Shown here: in pieces, positions 16,632-26,405 of the stretch
Numbering within the stretch: the first letter of the stretch is position 1
How the letters are laid out: every line of letters starts with the position of its first letter
Assembly: GCA_003574785.1 (NCBI GenBank)
Contig: QORU01000025.1
Location: forward strand, 1-64,000
Direction: 5' to 3'
DNA: 64,000 bases
DNA from: Taklimakanibacter deserti
GTDB lineage: Bacteria > Pseudomonadota > Alphaproteobacteria > Rhizobiales > Aestuariivirgaceae
Position numbers and translations under genes: made by a program
The notes under the pieces: model-generated
What the model saw: only the letters and a program-made list of their open reading frames with translations
Told to the model about the DNA's origin: nothing
The model's database searches: none

Positions 16632-17909
16632 ATGAAACGGCATCTGTTTGCGCTTGCCGCCGGCACGGCCCTGACACTGGCCTCGGTCATCTCGATCGCG
16701 CGCGGCGAAGACGTGACGGCGGGTGCCGTCCTCAAGCATTATGGCGATGTGGCGGAAGCCATGTATGGCGACGCTCAGGCTGCGGCGGGAGACCTCGGCA
16801 AGGCCATCGATGCCTTCATCGCCGATCCGAACGACAAGACGCTCGCTGCCGCGCGCGCGGCGTGGAAAGAGGCGCGCCCCTGGTATCAGCAGACCGAAGG
16901 CTATCGCTTCGGCAATGCCATTGTCGATGACTGGGAGGGCCGCGTGAATGCCTGGCCGCTCGATGAAGGCCTGATCGACTATACCGACAAGGCCTCCTAT
17001 GGCGAGACCTCGGACGAGAATCCGCTCTATACCGCCAATGTCATCGCCAACACGTCGATCCGCATCGGCAATGACACGGTGGACGCGACCAAGATCGATG
17101 CCGATCTTCTGCGCAAGCTGCAGGAAGCGGGCGGCAATGAAGCCAATGTGGCGACGGGCTACCATGCCATCGAGTTCCTGCTCTGGGGCCAGGATCTGAA
17201 CGGCACCAAGGCGGGCGCCGGCAATCGTCCGGCGAGCGATTTCGACACCAAGAACTGCACCAATGGCAATTGCGATCGCCGTGCCGCCTATCTGAAGGCG
17301 GCGAGCGATCTGCTGCAATCCGATCTGGCCGAAATGGTCGGAAACTGGAAGGCCGACGGTGCGGCGCGCAAGGAGCTTAAGGGCAAGGGCGATGAAGGCG
17401 GTCTCGCCACCATCCTCACCGGCATCGGCAGCCTGTCCTATGGCGAGCTCGCCGGCGAGCGCATGAAGCTCGGCCTCATCCTGCATGATCCCGAGGAGGA
17501 GCATGACTGCTTCTCCGACAATACGCATAATTCGCATTATTTCGACGAGGAAGGCATGATCTCGATCTATAGCGGCAAGCTCAAGCGCCGCGACGGATCG
17601 ACCCTCGAAGGGCCAGGCATCGCCGCCCTCGCCACGGCCAAGGCGCCGGCCGAGGCCAAGAAGCTCGACGAGCTCATGAGCGATGCCGAGAAGAAACTGG
17701 GTGCGATCCGCGACCGGGCGGAAAGCGGCAAAGAGGCCTATGACCAGATGATCGGCCAGGGCAATGAGGAGGGCAATGCGCTGGTGCAGTCGGCGATCGA
17801 TGCGCTGGTGGCTCAGACACGTGGGCTGGAGGCGATCGTCGCCGCCCTCAATCTCAAGATCACCGTCGAAGGCTCCGACAGTCTCGACAATCCTTCCGCC
17901 GTCCAGTGA
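16632..17909 (+). CDS. Imelysin-family iron-regulated periplasmic protein
   Basis: The protein is 425 residues from the ATG at 16632. A Sec signal (MKRHLFALAAGTALTLASVISIARG) is followed by the imelysin/M75 helical fold. The defining GxHxxE motif is GYHAIEFLLWGQD near residue 178, and the conserved segment HNSHYFDEEGMISIYSG lies near residue 300. Family members are surface or periplasmic proteins linked to iron uptake (IrpA, EfeO relatives); despite the M75 name, protease activity is doubtful. It is part of the long plus-strand iron operon and shares its end with the next frame. Confidence 0.93.
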   Translation: MKRHLFALAAGTALTLASVISIARGEDVTAGAVLKHYGDVAEAMYGDAQAAAGDLGKAIDAFIADPNDKTLAAARAAWKEARPWYQQTEGYRFGNAIVDDWEGRVNAWPLDEGLIDYTDKASYGETSDENPLYTANVIANTSIRIGNDTVDATKIDADLLRKLQEAGGNEANVATGYHAIEFLLWGQDLNGTKAGAGNRPASDFDTKNCTNGNCDRRAAYLKAASDLLQSDLAEMVGNWKADGAARKELKGKGDEGGLATILTGIGSLSYGELAGERMKLGLILHDPEEEHDCFSDNTHNSHYFDEEGMISIYSGKLKRRDGSTLEGPGIAALATAKAPAEAKKLDELMSDAEKKLGAIRDRAESGKEAYDQMIGQGNEEGNALVQSAIDALVAQTRGLEAIVAALNLKITVEGSDSLDNPSAVQ

Positions 17910-17917
17910 GGTCGCCC

Positions 17918-18190
17918 ATGCTCAGATACAAGCGACATGTCCAGTCCTTCACCGAGGCCGAGATCGCCGAGAAGCTCAAAGTGGCGGAAACGCTGCGCGA
18001 GGAAGGCAAGCGGGTCTATGAGATCGCCCGTGTTCTGGGTGTCACGGACACGACCTATTACAACTGGCTGAAGCGGGCCGAGAAGCCGATGCGCGAAGGT
18101 GACGAGTTGCGCCGGCTGCGCCGCGAGAATGCCCAGCTGAAGCGGGCGGTGAAGTCGCTGGCGAACCTCGCCGGAGCTGCCCAGAGTTGA
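17918..18190 (+). CDS. Small HTH protein related to IS3-type OrfA, probably domesticated
   Basis: The protein is 90 residues from the ATG at 17918. A helix-turn-helix (FTEAEIAEKLKVAETLREEG, then IARVLGVTDTTYYNWLKRAE) is followed by a short leucine-zipper-like helix (ELRRLRRENAQLKRAVKSL). This is the layout of IS3/IS407 OrfA. No OrfB, terminal inverted repeats or target duplication are visible. The gene sits 8 bp after the imelysin stop and 4 bp before bfd, as a normal operon member. It may have become a DNA-binding regulator of the operon; alternatively it is an inert remnant. Confidence 0.8.
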   Translation: MLRYKRHVQSFTEAEIAEKLKVAETLREEGKRVYEIARVLGVTDTTYYNWLKRAEKPMREGDELRRLRRENAQLKRAVKSLANLAGAAQS

Positions 18191-18194
18191 GCCT

Positions 18195-18707
18195 ATGATC
18201 GTTTGTCAGTGCAATGTCATCACTTCGCGCCACATCAAGGAGGCTGTCGGCCGCCTGATGGAGCTCGACGAGTTTCGCGTGGTGACGCCGGGCGAGGTCT
18301 TCCGTTGCTGCGGCCAGCGTCCGCAATGCGGCGGCTGCATGCCGCATCTGGTTAAGCATATGGAGGCGGCGGTTCTCGAAGTCCGAAGGCTGACTTGCCA
18401 AGAGCACCAATCTGCACCATCCTCCGAAAGCGAAGCAGAAGTTCTTCCCAGGGAAGGACTTCCCAACTCTCGGGAGAAGGCGGATGAAGGGTCACAAGAA
18501 GGTCATCGAGTATCTGAACAAGGGCCTGAGGAGCGAGCTCACGGCGGTGAGCCAATATTGGGTTCATTTCCGTCTGCTGGAGGATTGGGGCTTCTCGAAA
18601 CTCGCCAAGAAGGAGAGGGAAGAATCGATCGAGGAGATGCATCACGCCGACAAGTTCATCGAGCGCATCGTCTTCCTCGAAGGTCACCCCAATCTGCAGA
18701 CACTTGA
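18195..18707 (+). CDS. bfd: Bacterioferritin-associated ferredoxin (C-terminal frame uncertain)
   Basis: Residues 1-70 are a BFD [2Fe-2S] domain: CQC at residues 4-6 and QCGGC at 44-48, with the RCC spacing usual in rhizobial Bfd. It should donate electrons to bacterioferritin for iron release. The open frame continues to 170 residues and overlaps bfr by 224 bp in another frame; this tail is low-complexity and unlike Bfd. In the -1 frame, open from about 18355, translation would stop at TGA 18485-18487 overlapping the bfr ATG. A frameshift or sequence error between 18355 and 18484 is therefore plausible, giving a protein of about 97 residues. Confidence 0.8.
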   Translation: MIVCQCNVITSRHIKEAVGRLMELDEFRVVTPGEVFRCCGQRPQCGGCMPHLVKHMEAAVLEVRRLTCQEHQSAPSSESEAEVLPREGLPNSREKADEGSQEGHRVSEQGPEERAHGGEPILGSFPSAGGLGLLETRQEGEGRIDRGDASRRQVHRAHRLPRRSPQSADT

Positions 18708-18969
18708 TCCCTTGATGATCGGACAGGACATCAAGGAAGTCCTGGAAAGCGATTTGAAGGCCGAATACGGCGCCCGTGATCTCTATAAGGAGGCCTATAA
18801 GGCGTGCCACGAACTCGGCGACTTCGTGTCCATGGAGCTCTTCAGGGAGCTTCTAGAGGATGAGGAAGGCCATATCAATTTCATCGAAAGCGAGCTCAGC
18901 CTTCTCGACAAGATCGGGCTCGAGAATTACGGCCAACTGCAGGCCGATCACGCCGACAAGAAGGAATAG
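18484..18969 (+). CDS. bfr: Bacterioferritin
   Basis: This 161-residue ferritin-like protein starts [19 protein letters not shown] and has a GGAGAAGG ribosome site. Ferroxidase ligands are visible: Glu18 in RSELTAV, Glu51/His54 in IEEMHHAD, Glu94 in the KAEYGA segment and EDEEGH near residues 127-130. The heme-ligand Met52 is conserved in EEMHHAD. It forms a 24-subunit shell for iron storage; Bfd upstream is its reductant partner. Expression is probably controlled with the operon through the Irr box at 15934. Confidence 0.96.
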   Translation: MKGHKKVIEYLNKGLRSELTAVSQYWVHFRLLEDWGFSKLAKKEREESIEEMHHADKFIERIVFLEGHPNLQTLDPLMIGQDIKEVLESDLKAEYGARDLYKEAYKACHELGDFVSMELFRELLEDEEGHINFIESELSLLDKIGLENYGQLQADHADKKE

Positions 18970-18981
18970 GCCACCGAAATC

Positions 18982-19240
18982 TCCCTCCGCCGCGCGAAGC
19001 GCTGGGAGGGTGGACGCCCGACCTTGTTCCGCCGAAGCGAAGCAATCTTGCTCTGCCGAAACGAAACTTCGGCTTCGCGAAGGCGAGAGGGCGGACGGGT
19101 GGGGTTTCTCCGGCGGCACGTGTTCGGCGATTGACCCCAATTGCTTGCAAATATTTTTGCTTGCGAGACCTGTCTTGTTGAGAGACCCCACCCGTCGCGC
19201 GTTCCGCGCGCCACCCTCCCCGCCTTCGGCGGTGGAGGGA
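18982..19240. repeat. GC-rich intergenic mosaic element, copy D
   Basis: CCCTCCGCCGCGCGAAGCGC at the left and CCACCCTCCCCGCCTTCGGC at the right, with GGACGGGTGGGGTTTCTC mirrored by GAGACCCCACCCGTC, form an inverted-repeat structure between bfr and the multicopper oxidase gene. The inner AT-rich stretch (CAAATATTTTTGCTTG) is non-repetitive. Confidence 0.7.
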
Positions 19241-19260
19241 GGTTTTGTGCGAGCCGCGCA

Positions 19261-20712
19261 ATGCTGACGCGCAGGGCCGCCATCGCTGGCCTGGGGGTAG
19301 GCCTCGTTGCTCCCGCTCTGCTGTCGCTGCCGCGACGGCCGGCGGCAAGACCATTGCTCACACCGCCCGTCGCCGGGGCGCCTGCACTTCACGACGTCAC
19401 GCTTGAAGCCAAAGCAAGAAGCGTCAAGCTTCTGGGCAAGGACGGCCCTGAAAGCACGCTCTGGACCTATGGCGATGAACTCTTTCCAGTCCTCCGCCTG
19501 AAGCGCGGCGACCGCTTGCGCGCGACGCTGAAGAACAGTCTCGGCGAGCACACCTCCATTCACTGGCATGGCGTGCGCGTGCCCAATGACATGGACGGCG
19601 TCCAATATGTGACGCAGAAGCCGGTCGAGCCAGGCGAGAGTTTCACTTACGACTTCAGCCTTCCCGATACCGGCACCTTCTTTTTCCATCCGCATTGCAA
19701 TGAAACGGGTCAGGTCGGCCATGGGCTCCTGGGCGTCGTGATCGTCGCGGGCGACGAGAGCGAAGCCTTCGACGATGAGGCGGTGATCATCGCCAAGGAC
19801 TGGCGGCTTGCCGAGGATGGGTCGTTCCTGCCTTTCTCGACCGACAGCGGGGCGGCGCGCGCCGGCACTTTCGGCACGCTGCGCACCGTCAACGGGGTGA
19901 AACGCTTCGCGCGGAAGGTTCCGGCGGCGGCCGATATAAGGCTGCGCCTCCTCAATCTCGATGCGACGCGCATGATGGATGTGGGCGTCGAGGGGGCCGA
20001 GGCGCGGATCATCGCCATCGACGGCAATCCGGTCGAAGCGATGCCGCTCGATTCCTGGCGCATGGGTGCTGCGTCCCGTCTCGATCTGGTGCTGCGCACA
20101 CCCAAGGCCGGGGGCAAGGTCCGTTTGCGGGATTATTTCCCGACCGAGATCTTCGACCTTGCGGAACTGGAGGCGGAAGGCCCCGACCGGCGCGCGGAAC
20201 CTTTCGATCCCGCCCCCCTCTACGCGTCTCGAGTTCCCGAGCCCGATCTCGCGGGGGCCGAGACTCAGCCTTTCGTCTTTGGCGCCGCTTCCGATGCGAT
20301 CGCAAGCTTCATCGACACGCTCGATCCTGATGATCCGCTATCCAAGGTCATTTTGGATGATTTGTGCACCGCCAGTCGTACATTCTGGGCGATCAACAAA
20401 CGGTCCTGGCCCAATGATGGACATCGGAACCTGCCGCCGCCTCTGGCGCGGCTCAAATCGGGCAAGAGCTATCGTTTCACGCTGCAGAATGCGACCCCGC
20501 ATCCGCATCCGATCCATCTCCATGGCCATACCTTCAAGGTGCTCGGCTCGTCGAAGCGGAAGCTCCCCGTCCATTATGCCGACACAGTCCTGGTTCTCCC
20601 TAAGGAACGCATCGAGATCGCCTTCGTTGCCGCCGCCGGGAAGTGGATGTTCCATTGCCACATATTGGAACATCTGGAGACCGGCATGATGGGATATTTC
20701 GCAAACGCATGA
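19261..20712 (+). CDS. Multicopper oxidase, Tat-exported
   Basis: The protein is 483 residues from the ATG at 19261. It has a twin-arginine signal (MLTRRAAIAGLGVGLVAPAL). The four copper motifs are visible: SIHWHGV near residue 100, FFFHPHCNE near 140, PHPIHLHGHTF near 420, and the type 1/3 site WMFHCHILEHLETGMMG near 463, which includes the axial Met. Family members oxidise Cu(I), Fe(II) or phenols in the periplasm. With imelysins and bacterioferritin around it, a ferroxidase role is likely but inferred. An ATGA overlap links it to the next gene. Confidence 0.92.
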   Translation: MLTRRAAIAGLGVGLVAPALLSLPRRPAARPLLTPPVAGAPALHDVTLEAKARSVKLLGKDGPESTLWTYGDELFPVLRLKRGDRLRATLKNSLGEHTSIHWHGVRVPNDMDGVQYVTQKPVEPGESFTYDFSLPDTGTFFFHPHCNETGQVGHGLLGVVIVAGDESEAFDDEAVIIAKDWRLAEDGSFLPFSTDSGAARAGTFGTLRTVNGVKRFARKVPAAADIRLRLLNLDATRMMDVGVEGAEARIIAIDGNPVEAMPLDSWRMGAASRLDLVLRTPKAGGKVRLRDYFPTEIFDLAELEAEGPDRRAEPFDPAPLYASRVPEPDLAGAETQPFVFGAASDAIASFIDTLDPDDPLSKVILDDLCTASRTFWAINKRSWPNDGHRNLPPPLARLKSGKSYRFTLQNATPHPHPIHLHGHTFKVLGSSKRKLPVHYADTVLVLPKERIEIAFVAAAGKWMFHCHILEHLETGMMGYFANA

Positions 20713-21914
20713 CGGCGCTTCGCCATGTCCTGACAATCCTATTCTGCCTGGTCGCACCGGTTGCCATGGCGGAAGAGCTCGATTCGGCCGTCGGCAAGGC
20801 GCTGTTCGACCGCAAATGGGTGCAGGCGCCGGCTTCCACCAATGCCGCCGACGGGCTCGGCCCCTTGTTCAACGCCGTGTCCTGCGCGTCATGCCACAAG
20901 AACGGCAATGGCGCCCGCTTTTCCGCGATCGACGGTGTGCTCGGCGCCGCGGGCTTCGTCGTCAGGCTGGGCGATGCCAAAGGCGCGCCCGATCCCGTTC
21001 TCGGCCGCCAGCTCCAGGAACATGCTATTCCGGGCCTCACACCGGAAGCCCGCATCTCGCCCTATCTCGAGCCTGCGGGTGATGGCCTTACCCGCATGCT
21101 GGCCAAGGTCACATTTAATGAAAGAGCGTCGTCTCCAGGAATTGAGCAGGAGATCCGTGTCGCGCCCTCGCTTCTCGGACGCGGCATGATCGCCCGCGTG
21201 GCCCAGAGCGAGATCGTCAAGCTGGCCGATCCCGACGATCGCGATGGCGATGGCATATCGGGCCGCGCCCGTATCATCCAAACCAAGGAAGGCTCGAAGA
21301 TCGGCCGCTTCGGCCTCAAGGCGACGGCCGCGAGCCTCACCGACCAGACGGCCGATGCGGCCATGCTCGATATGGGCCTGTCCTCACCCTTGCGGCCTTA
21401 CCCTTACGGCGATTGTCCCGAGGCCGAGACGGCCTGCCGCGCCAATGCAACCGGCCGCAGTCCGGATTTTGACGGGGAGGAAATTTCTAAGGCGATGGTC
21501 GAGATGGTCGCGGACTATGTGGCGACCTTCCAACCCAAAAAGGTTAAGGCGGACCCGGAGGGCGAGAGCCTGCTCAGGGAGACGGGCTGCGTCTCCTGCC
21601 ATGTGCCGGCCCTCAAGGCGACAACGGGTGAGACATTACCGGTCTTCACCGATCTCCTGCTGCATGATATGGGCAATGGGCTGGCTGGCGCCTTTCCCGA
21701 TGGTTTCGCTGCGGCGAATGAATGGCGCACCGCCCCGCTGATCGATCTCGACGCGCAGAAGGGCAAGAGACGGTTCCTTCACGACGGACGCGCGGCGACG
21801 CTGGATGAAGCCATAAGGTGGCATGGTGGTGAAGCTGTGAAGGCGAAAGAACGCTATCTGGGATTGTCGGCCGAGGCCAAGGCCCGGCTCATCGACTATC
21901 TGGGGACGCTCTAG
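20709..21914 (+). CDS. Di-heme oxidoreductase family protein (DUF1111)
   Basis: The protein is 401 residues from the ATG at 20709 (ATGA overlap with the oxidase stop). A Sec signal (LTILFCLVAPVAMA) is followed by two c-type heme sites, CASCHKNGNG near residue 60 and CVSCHVPAL near residue 298, and the family motif GRFGLKA near residue 200. It is exported and should be heme-loaded in the periplasm. Members commonly sit between imelysin genes, as here. The electron-transfer partner is unknown; the preceding multicopper oxidase is an obvious candidate. Confidence 0.92.
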   Translation: MTALRHVLTILFCLVAPVAMAEELDSAVGKALFDRKWVQAPASTNAADGLGPLFNAVSCASCHKNGNGARFSAIDGVLGAAGFVVRLGDAKGAPDPVLGRQLQEHAIPGLTPEARISPYLEPAGDGLTRMLAKVTFNERASSPGIEQEIRVAPSLLGRGMIARVAQSEIVKLADPDDRDGDGISGRARIIQTKEGSKIGRFGLKATAASLTDQTADAAMLDMGLSSPLRPYPYGDCPEAETACRANATGRSPDFDGEEISKAMVEMVADYVATFQPKKVKADPEGESLLRETGCVSCHVPALKATTGETLPVFTDLLLHDMGNGLAGAFPDGFAAANEWRTAPLIDLDAQKGKRRFLHDGRAATLDEAIRWHGGEAVKAKERYLGLSAEAKARLIDYLGTL

Positions 21915-22934
21915 ATGCCGATCGTGCGGCGGCTCGTCCTCTGCCTCGTCATGCTGGTCATGGCGGGGCCGGCGCGTGCTGCCGACGAAACGCTGAGCCG
22001 GCTCGTCGACCGCTTCATCATCCCGCATTATCAGGCTCTGTCGCTCACCGCCGATGCGCAGGAGAAGGCCTGGTCGGAGTTCTGCGCCAAGCCCGACGAA
22101 ATGGGGTTCGAGACCCTGCAGCGCGCCTATCTCGCCACCGCCGACTCATGGTCGCAGATCGAGTTCCTGCGCTATGGACCGATCGGCGATGAGTTCCGCG
22201 CCGAGCGCCTGTCCTATTGGCCGGAGCGCAAGAATGCGACGGCGAAAGCCTTGACCCTGTTGCTCGAGAAAAGCGGCATCGAGGACCTGGCGCCCGAGAC
22301 CTTCGTCAAGAACAGCGTCGCGGTGCAAGGCCTGCCGGCGCTCGAGCGTCTCCTTTTCGACGAGAAGGCGCAAGTGGAGATGCTGAACGGCCTACGCAAG
22401 GAGCGGCGCTGCGCCATAGGCCAGGCCATCGCCTGGAACATCGTGATGATCGCTCATGATGTGCGGCTCGGTTGGACCAATGATGTCGTCGAGGCCATCG
22501 CCAATCCCGACACGGCCAAGGAAGCGACCTCGCGCATCGCCACCGATTTCCTGTCTACCTTCGCCTATATGAGAGATTCGAAACTGCGCCCGGTGCTCGG
22601 CAAGAACGCGGCCGAGGCACGCCCGGCACTTGCCGAAGGCTGGCGCAGCAAGCGCTCGAAGCGCGCCCTCGCTCTCAATATCGAGACCGCGCTCGCCGTC
22701 GCGAAGCTCATCATGGCGGGCAAGGAGGGCGCTACGCCTTCGACCATCACGACGGCCGCGAGCTTCGCCGAAGCGCTGCCCGAGGATTTCGGTCCGGCGG
22801 TGAGTGACGTCAAGCAGCGCCAGCAATTCTATCTGCTGCTCGATGCGCTGGCGGCGGCGCGCGACAAGGCGCATGACGAGATACCGGCGGTGCTCGGCGT
22901 AACAGTGGGGTTCAACAGCCAGGATGGTGATTGA
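21915..22934 (+). CDS. Second imelysin-family protein (IrpA-like)
   Basis: This 339-residue protein starts immediately after the di-heme gene stop. It has a signal peptide (MPIVRRLVLCLVMLVMAGPARA) and an imelysin-type helical fold. The GxHxxE position reads GLPALE near residue 140, with proline instead of the histidine seen in the first imelysin of the operon. It may therefore bind metal differently. The gene overlaps the next one by 11 bp, so the two are probably co-translated. Confidence 0.88.
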   Translation: MPIVRRLVLCLVMLVMAGPARAADETLSRLVDRFIIPHYQALSLTADAQEKAWSEFCAKPDEMGFETLQRAYLATADSWSQIEFLRYGPIGDEFRAERLSYWPERKNATAKALTLLLEKSGIEDLAPETFVKNSVAVQGLPALERLLFDEKAQVEMLNGLRKERRCAIGQAIAWNIVMIAHDVRLGWTNDVVEAIANPDTAKEATSRIATDFLSTFAYMRDSKLRPVLGKNAAEARPALAEGWRSKRSKRALALNIETALAVAKLIMAGKEGATPSTITTAASFAEALPEDFGPAVSDVKQRQQFYLLLDALAAARDKAHDEIPAVLGVTVGFNSQDGD

Positions 22935-24033
22935 CCGTCGCCAGATAGTGCAGGGCCTCGCCGCGGCTCTTGCGGCGAGCGTCCTTCCCGCACGAGCGCG
23001 CGCCAATGCGCCGGCGCTCTATATTTCCTGCCGCATGGATGCCGCGGGCAAGGCCTCGGCGGCGATGTTCTCCCTTGACGGCAAGGAATTGTTCTCGACC
23101 GTGCTGCCGGCGCGCGGCCATGATGCGACGATGCGGCCCTTATCGCCAGAGGTCGTGGTCTTCGCCAGACGGCCCGGCAACTGGTTCATCGTCGTCGATG
23201 CCAGGAAGGGCCTCGTCGTCGGCACAGTACTCTCCGCCAAGGATAGGCATTTCTATGGCCATGGGGTGTTCACGCTCGACGGCAAGCTGCTCTATGCCAC
23301 CGAGAACGACACGGTGACCGGCAATGGCGTGCTCGGCATCTATGATGCGGGCGCCGATTACCGCCGCATCGGCGAGATCGCCTCGCGCGGCATCGGTCCG
23401 CATGACATTGCCTTCCTGCCCGACGGCAAGACGCTGGTCGTCGCCAATGGCGGCCTGCGCACGTCGCCCGAGACCGGGCGCGAGGTTCTCAACAAGGACG
23501 ACATGAAGCCCAATGTCGCGCTGATCGATGCGGCGCATGATGCGACCCTTGCCGCCCTCGAGCTGGCGCCGCAGTTTCGCGCGCTCTCCATTCGCCACAT
23601 GGCCATTGCCCAGGACCGCAGCATCGCCTTCGGCTGCCAGTATCAGGGCGATCCCAATGACCTGCCGCCGCTCGTGGGCTCCGTGAGCGCTTCGGGCAAG
23701 GTCGCGCTGTTCGACATGCCGGAAGTCGAGCTCTTGGGGATGGCCAATTATATCGGCTCCATGTCGCTCGATGCATCGGAAGAGATCGTCGCCGCGACGA
23801 GCCCGCAAGGCGGCAGCGTCGCTCTGTGGAATCGCCGCTCGGGCGAGTTCCTGACGCGCGAGCGGATGAACGATGTCTGCGGCGTCGCGGCACTGCCCGG
23901 GACCCGGGATTTCCTCCTGACCTCCGGCAATGACGGCGTGCGCAGCCTCATCGAGGGCAATGAAACGCTCAAGCGCATTTCGACGGACCGGCTGCAGAAC
24001 TGGATCTGGGATAATCACCTGCTGGCGGTCTAG
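22924..24033 (+). CDS. DUF1513 family periplasmic protein, beta-propeller-like
   Basis: This 369-residue protein has a Tat-like N-terminus (DRRQIVQGLAAALAASVLPARA). Repeated blade-like segments follow (GHGVFTLDGKLLYATEND near 115, PHDIAFLPDGKTLVVANGG near 160), consistent with a propeller. DUF1513 genes commonly close imelysin/di-heme operons; the function is not established. It is last in the iron operon, followed by a decayed antitoxin gene. Confidence 0.9.
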   Translation: MVIDRRQIVQGLAAALAASVLPARARANAPALYISCRMDAAGKASAAMFSLDGKELFSTVLPARGHDATMRPLSPEVVVFARRPGNWFIVVDARKGLVVGTVLSAKDRHFYGHGVFTLDGKLLYATENDTVTGNGVLGIYDAGADYRRIGEIASRGIGPHDIAFLPDGKTLVVANGGLRTSPETGREVLNKDDMKPNVALIDAAHDATLAALELAPQFRALSIRHMAIAQDRSIAFGCQYQGDPNDLPPLVGSVSASGKVALFDMPEVELLGMANYIGSMSLDASEEIVAATSPQGGSVALWNRRSGEFLTRERMNDVCGVAALPGTRDFLLTSGNDGVRSLIEGNETLKRISTDRLQNWIWDNHLLAV

Positions 24034-24088
24034 GTTTGGGACCGCGCTCTTTCCGCGATAAGACCATCTGGATAGTCGGGAGCCTGAT

Positions 24089-24330
24089 GTGGAAACGATC
24101 AAACTGACTGACGCAAAGGCTCGTCTGAACCAGCTTGTCGATCGGGTCGAGGCTGGTGAAACGATTGGCATTACCCGGCGGGGCAAGTCCGTCGCGCTGC
24201 TTACCGCTGCGGTTAGGTCCCGCAAGCCAATCGACATGGCGATGCTCAAGGCCTTGACGACCTCGATGCCCCGCAGGCGCATGATGCCGCCGACCTGGTA
24301 CGGTCGATACGGGACGGCGATCGCTATTGA
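24089..24330 (+). pseudogene. Phd/YefM-type antitoxin gene, frameshifted
   Basis: Starting at GTG 24089, METIKLTDAKARLNQLVDRV and ITRRGKSVALL match Phd/VapB-type antitoxins. At about 24270 the frame breaks: the open frame runs on as RRMMPPTWYG, whereas the alternative frame reads QAHDAADLVRSIRDGDRY and stops at TGA 24328-24330, the usual antitoxin end. One missing C after CCCCGC would restore it. TTG 24327 then starts MTLY, the usual first residues of a PIN-domain toxin, but the frame runs into a mosaic repeat after a few codons. The module looks dead, unless the frameshift is a sequencing error. Confidence 0.7.
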
Positions 24331-24369
24331 CGCTCTATGGAGGCGCGAAGACCGGAACCTACGCTTTTT

Positions 24370-24529
24370 CCCCTCTCCCGTTGCGAAGCAATGGGAGAGG
24401 TGCCCGAAGGGTGGGTGAGGGCCCTTTGCAGCAAGGAATACTCTTCGAGATCGGAGTACATTGCGCGATAAGAGCCCTCATCCGGCGCTGCGCGCCACCT
24501 TCTCCCATTGCTTCGCAACGGGAGAAGGG
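24370..24529. repeat. GC-rich intergenic mosaic element, copy E
   Basis: CCCTCTCCCGTTGCGAAGC at the left and GCTTCGCAACGGGAGAAGGG at the right form a large inverted repeat, with ATTGCTTCGCAACGGG shared with the copy at 9739. It begins close after the truncated toxin start and ends 25 bp before the cysA stop. Confidence 0.78.
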
Positions 24530-24553
24530 AAATGAAGAGGGTGGAGAGAACCG

Positions 24554-25593
<1,040 letters not shown>

Positions 25594-25594
<1 letters not shown>

Positions 25595-26400
25595 TAGTGG
25601 GCCTTTTTCCATTCCAGCAGGCTCTGCGCGGTGAGCGTCACGAAGGCGAGAAGCGCCAGAAGGGAAGCGACGGCAAAGGCGGCGGTGAAGTTGTATTCAT
25701 TATAGAGGATTTCGACATGGAGCGGCATGGTGTTGGTCTTGCCGCGGATGTGCCCCGAGACGACCGAGACGGCGCCGAACTCGCCCATGGCGCGGGCATT
25801 GCAGAGCAGCACGCCGTAGAGCAGGCCCCATTTGATGTTGGGCAAGGTCACGCGCCAGAAGGTCTGGAGGCCTGAGGCGCCGAGCGACACCGCGGCTTCC
25901 TCGTCCTCGGTGCCTTGCTCCTGCATCAGGGGGATGAGCTCGCGCGCGACGAACGGGAAGGTCACGAACATGGTGGCGAGCACGATGCCGGGCAGCGCGA
26001 AGATGATCTTGAGGCCGGTGCCCTGGAGTGCCGGGCCGAACCAGCCTTGCAGGCCGAACAGGAGCACGAAGACGAGGCCGGCGATGACGGGCGATACCGA
26101 GAACGGGAGGTCGATGAGGGTCAGGAGGAAGCTCTTGCCCTTGAATTCATATTTGGCGATGGCCCAGGCGGCGATCACGCCGAAGACGAGATTGACGCTG
26201 ACCGAGATCAGGGCGGTGATCAGGGTGAGCTTGATCGCTGACAACGTCACCGGATCGCTCAGGGACAGGAAATACTCATCCCAGCCCTTGGCGAGGGCCT
26301 GTGCGAAGACGGTGATGAGCGGCAGGCCGATGAGCATCGCCATGACCAGAAAAGCCAGGGCGATCAGCACGATCCTGACGGAAAGGGGGTCTCTGTTCAT
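25594..26400 (-). CDS. cysW: Sulfate ABC transporter permease CysW
   Basis: This 268-residue permease has six predicted membrane segments and the cytoplasmic EAA-loop region [21 protein letters not shown] near residue 165, which contacts CysA. The motif [23 protein letters not shown] near residue 210 is characteristic of CysW. It is 5 bp downstream of cysT and overlaps cysA by one base. Confidence 0.95.
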
Positions 26401-26405
26401 CTGCT

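Noticed and set aside
17918..18190. Active IS3-family insertion sequence
   Set aside because: No OrfB, inverted repeats or target duplication are visible, and the gene is spaced as an operon member.
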